Shown here piece after piece: positions 8,538 to 10,759 of a stretch of DNA of 10,759 nt. The stretch is from an uncultured Gammaproteobacteria bacterium. GTDB lineage: Bacteria; Pseudomonadota; Gammaproteobacteria; Rariloculales; Rariloculaceae. A program made the position numbers and the translations under genes. The stretch lies in the NCBI GenBank assembly GCA_946887385.1, contig CAMPKU010000156.1, positions 1 through 10,759 on the forward strand, written 5' to 3'. The notes below the pieces were generated by a model. It made no database searches. It was not told the origin of the DNA and saw only the letters and a list, made by a program, of their open reading frames with translations. Every line of letters starts with the position of its first letter. Position 1 is the first letter of the stretch.

Positions 8538-8587
8538 CTCCTTCGCTCGCTTCGCCCTCGGCGTATGCGCTGCGCCTCGCGAGCGAA
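8538..8587 (-). promoter_or_regulatory. pepA ribosome-binding site with an upstream inverted repeat
   Basis: The pepA Shine-Dalgarno AAGGAG is the complement of 8538-8543. A perfect 9-bp inverted repeat (TTCGCTCGC at 8542-8550, GCGAGCGAA at 8579-8587) flanks 28 bases that hold a second short repeat (GGCG 8560-8563, CGCC 8573-8576). In the pepA leader the outer stem would take up the first two bases of the Shine-Dalgarno. The repeat is seen directly; any effect on translation is inferred and could be chance in GC-rich DNA. Confidence 0.4.
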
Positions 8588-8590
8588 CGC

Positions 8591-8618
8591 TTAAGCGGAC
8601 GCCGCGCTGTGCTATGGT
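8591..8618 (+). promoter_or_regulatory. Candidate sigma-70 promoter for lptF-lptG
   Basis: TTAAGC (8591-8596) could be a -35 box. It is separated by 16 bases from TATGGT (8613-8618), which is preceded by TGC and so forms an extended -10 element. Transcription would begin near 8625, giving a leader of about 65 bases to the lptF GTG. The -35 match is weak and the spacing slightly short, but this is the best plus-strand promoter candidate in the 159-bp divergent gap. I could not pick a convincing minus-strand promoter for pepA. Confidence 0.4.
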
Positions 8619-8689
8619 GTTGGAATATCGTGGAAAATCGAAGTGTAGTGCATTCGTTTCGCTGAAGGTACTGGCGCCGGACCGTAGTC

Positions 8690-9781
8690 GTGAACCTGAT
8701 TGGCCGCTACATTTTTCGCGAGGCATTCGGTTCGTGGTTCGTCGTCATGGCGGTGCTGTTCCTGATCTTCATGACGAACCAGCTCGCCGAGATCTTGGGC
8801 GACGCTGCGGCGGATCGCCTCCCTCGCGACGCCGTGCTCGCGGTTTTCACGCTCACGGCGCTGCGTTATCTCACCATACTCGGGCCGATCACCTTGTTTT
8901 TGGGTGTGACGCTGGCGTTGGCGCGGCTCAACCGCGACGGGGAGATGGCGGCGCTATCCGCTTGCGGTGTCGGGCTCACGCGCCTCTTGGTGCCGATCGG
9001 CGCGTTTACGTTGCTGCTCGCAATCGGTTTGACGTGGCTCGCGCTGGTGTCGATGCCTGCGGCGAGCAGCCGGATCGAGGAAATCCGCTTCAGCGCGCGG
9101 CAAAACGTGGAGCTCGCGGCGATCGAACCCGGTAAGTTTACGTCTCCGGACTCCGGCGAGACGGTGCTCTACGCGCGCGAGGTGGTGGGGGACGAGCTCG
9201 GCGACGTGTTCATTCAGACGCAGCAAGACGATCGAGTCATCGCCATTCTGGCCGAGCGCGGCCGCCGCATCATCGATCCCGTCACCGACGAACAGTCGTT
9301 CGTTCTTTATGAAGGCCGCCGCTACGAAGGCGTGCCCGGCGAGGGCCAGTTCCTGGTGCTCGAGTTCGATGAGCACGGGATGCCGATTCGCCCCGACGAC
9401 GACGACGAGCTGATCGAGGTGGCCGCTGCAAAGTCGACGCTCGAGCTCTTGCGTTCTTCAGACCTTGCGGATCGCGCCGAGCTGCACTGGCGCGTGTCGT
9501 TCCCGCTGTCGTTGTTCGTTCTGGCGCTCCTGGCCGTGCCGCTGAGCCGTACGTCGCCGCGCGAAGGGCGGTACGCGCGTCTCGGGATGGCGATTTTCAT
9601 TTATCTGATTTACACCGGCTTGCTGGCCATTGGCCGCATATGGGTGGAGCGCGGCATCGTCGGGGATGCATTGGGCATGTGGTGGGTGCACGCCATCGTG
9701 GCGCTGATCGCCTTGTGGATGCTGTCCCGCGAAGCCGGTTGGTTCGTTCGCGCACGCGAAGTGCATCCGGCGGCCGCATGA
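8690..9781 (+). CDS. lptF: LPS export ABC transporter permease LptF
   Basis: Inner-membrane subunit of LptB2FG, which extracts lipopolysaccharide from the inner membrane and passes it to the LptC-LptA bridge. The 363 residues match the E. coli length (366). Six membrane segments are visible at about 13-30, 62-80, 98-118, 269-287, 297-316 and 329-346. The periplasmic beta-jellyroll domain lies between the third and fourth (about 125-265). The cytoplasmic segment LNRDGEMAALSACGVG (80-95) corresponds to the family's coupling-helix region that contacts LptB. RAELHWRVSFPLSLF and AVPLSRTSPREGRY also match family blocks. The start is GTG at 8690, supported by agreement of the first residues with E. 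coli LptF and by GGA eight bases upstream. Its stop overlaps the lptG start (ATGA). It diverges from pepA as in E. coli. Intact. Confidence 0.96.
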   Translation: MNLIGRYIFREAFGSWFVVMAVLFLIFMTNQLAEILGDAAADRLPRDAVLAVFTLTALRYLTILGPITLFLGVTLALARLNRDGEMAALSACGVGLTRLLVPIGAFTLLLAIGLTWLALVSMPAASSRIEEIRFSARQNVELAAIEPGKFTSPDSGETVLYAREVVGDELGDVFIQTQQDDRVIAILAERGRRIIDPVTDEQSFVLYEGRRYEGVPGEGQFLVLEFDEHGMPIRPDDDDELIEVAAAKSTLELLRSSDLADRAELHWRVSFPLSLFVLALLAVPLSRTSPREGRYARLGMAIFIYLIYTGLLAIGRIWVERGIVGDALGMWWVHAIVALIALWMLSREAGWFVRAREVHPAAA

Positions 9782-10759
9782 CGCTGCTGCGCGGCTATAT
9801 CGTCAAGGCCGTGTTCCGCGGCGTGCTCACAGTGCTCGCCGTGCTCGTGGCCGTTACGTCTGCAATCGAGCTCGTGGGGCAGCTCAACGACGTGGGGACG
9901 GGCGATTACAGCCTGCAAGCGGCGCTCGCCTACGTGGGTTTGCGCGTGCCGCGAACCATCTTCACGACGCTGCCGATCGCCGCGTTGATCGGCGCGCTCT
10001 TGAGCTTGGGCAACATGGCCGTTCACCGCGAGCTCGTGGTGATGCGCGCGAGCGGCGTGTCGTCGTGGCAGCTGCTGTCGGCCGTAGGGCTCGCCGGCTT
10101 CATACTCGCCGTGCTCATGGTGCTGCTCGGCGAGTCGCTGGCATACGCGCGCCCTGCACGACAGCCTCGCCGTGGCGGACGGCCAGTCCACGTGGCTGCG
10201 AGAAGGCGATCGCATCGTGAGCTTGCGGAGGCAGGCCGGCGACTTGGGCTACGGCGGCGGCGTGCTGCTGTTCGAGCTCGGCCCCGATCGATCCCTGAGA
10301 CAAGTGGCGCGGGCGGATTCGGCGGACCTCGACGCGAGCAACCGCTGGGTGCTGTCGAACTACGCCGAAACGTCGTTCGAGGAGGGCGGCGGCGCGGTGC
10401 GCAGCCAGCGCGAGTCGATCGAGCCGTACGGGTTGAATCGAGACTTGCTCGAGCTGTCGATCGTCCGCGCAGACTTGCTCGACACGCCGTCGCTCGTGCG
10501 CTACATCGGCTATCTGCAAATCAACGGTTTGGACGCGCACAGGTATCTCGTGGCGTACTGGTCGCGCATTGCCAGCGTCGTGTCCGTGGTGATCATGACC
10601 GTCTTGGCGCTGCCGTTCGTGTTCGGCGGCCTGCGCTCCGCGGGCGCCGGCGCGCGGCTGCTCGTGGGGCTCGTGATCGGCCTCACGTATTACGTGAGCG
10701 TGGACGTGCTCGCGAGCGGCGGCGAGGTGTACGGTCTTAACCCGTTGGTGATCGCCTGG
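9778..10759 (+). pseudogene. lptG: LPS export permease LptG, frameshifted and running off the window
   Basis: LptG pairs with LptF in the LptB2FG transporter. The ATG at 9778 overlaps the lptF stop. Residues 1-122 are clear LptG: membrane segment 1 (about 10-32), segment 2 (about 58-80), the coupling motif HRELVVMRASGVSSWQ (83-98) and segment 3 ending in LLGESLA. After about 10143 this frame becomes arginine-rich nonsense and stops at 10738-10740. The next frame (+1) takes over at about 10145-10154 and is good LptG to the window end: ALHDSLAVADGQSTWLREGD, then the periplasmic domain, SLVRYIGYLQINGLDAHRY, YWSRIASVVSVV, ALPFVFGGLRS and a final membrane part. That second frame has a stop at 10085-10087, so the switch must fall after it. 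Relatives have a GE(W/Y)xAPxxEQxA stretch here; about ten residues of it seem absent, consistent with loss of roughly 29 bases. It may be a real lesion or a sequence error. Confidence 0.8.

Noticed and set aside
7145..8665. 506-codon open frame on the plus strand covering nearly all of pepA
   Set aside because: It is antisense to a complete, well-matched pepA. Its product is rich in Arg, Ala and His with no recognisable domain, as expected for the opposite strand of GC-rich coding DNA.
10145..10740. Taking the lptG starting frame through to the stop at 10738-10740
   Set aside because: After residue 122 the translation is Arg-rich nonsense with no membrane segments, whereas the neighbouring frame gives clear LptG sequence to the window end.

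Overview
This window looks like ordinary chromosome from a high-GC gammaproteobacterium. The divergent arrangement pepA-holC-valS / lptF-lptG is the layout seen in E. coli and its relatives. The moxR-DUF58-tgpA triad resembles the one around tgpA in Pseudomonas aeruginosa. A Xanthomonadales- or Nevskiales-like lineage would fit, but no single feature fixes the genus. I see no tRNA, rRNA, CRISPR array, IS element, prophage or plasmid gene.

Left arm, minus strand, from 8530 down to 1. Seven genes run in one direction: pepA (M17 leucyl aminopeptidase), holC (DNA polymerase III chi), an unrecognised 92-residue protein, valS (valyl-tRNA synthetase), a MoxR-family AAA+ ATPase, a DUF58 membrane protein, and tgpA (membrane transglutaminase-like protein, cut by the window edge). 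Gaps are very small. pepA/holC and DUF58/tgpA overlap by 4 bp, holC to the small gene is 4 bp, and the stop of the small gene lies inside the Shine-Dalgarno of valS. No convincing intrinsic terminator separates valS from the moxR triad, so all seven may share transcripts.

Right arm, plus strand, from 8690 to the end. lptF and lptG encode the two membrane subunits of the lipopolysaccharide export transporter LptB2FG. They overlap by 4 bp. A 159-bp divergent intergenic region (8531-8689) carries a plausible extended -10 promoter for lptFG and an inverted repeat that reaches into the pepA ribosome-binding site.

The most unusual point is lptG. Its first 122 or so codons read in one frame and the rest in another. 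About ten residues expected at the junction (near 10140-10154) appear to be missing. This is either a real deletion or frameshift in a normally essential gene, or a sequence or assembly error. I found no convincing new biological system. The remaining points of interest are the unnamed small gene between holC and valS, an altered residue context next to the TgpA catalytic Asp, and the possible hairpin before pepA.
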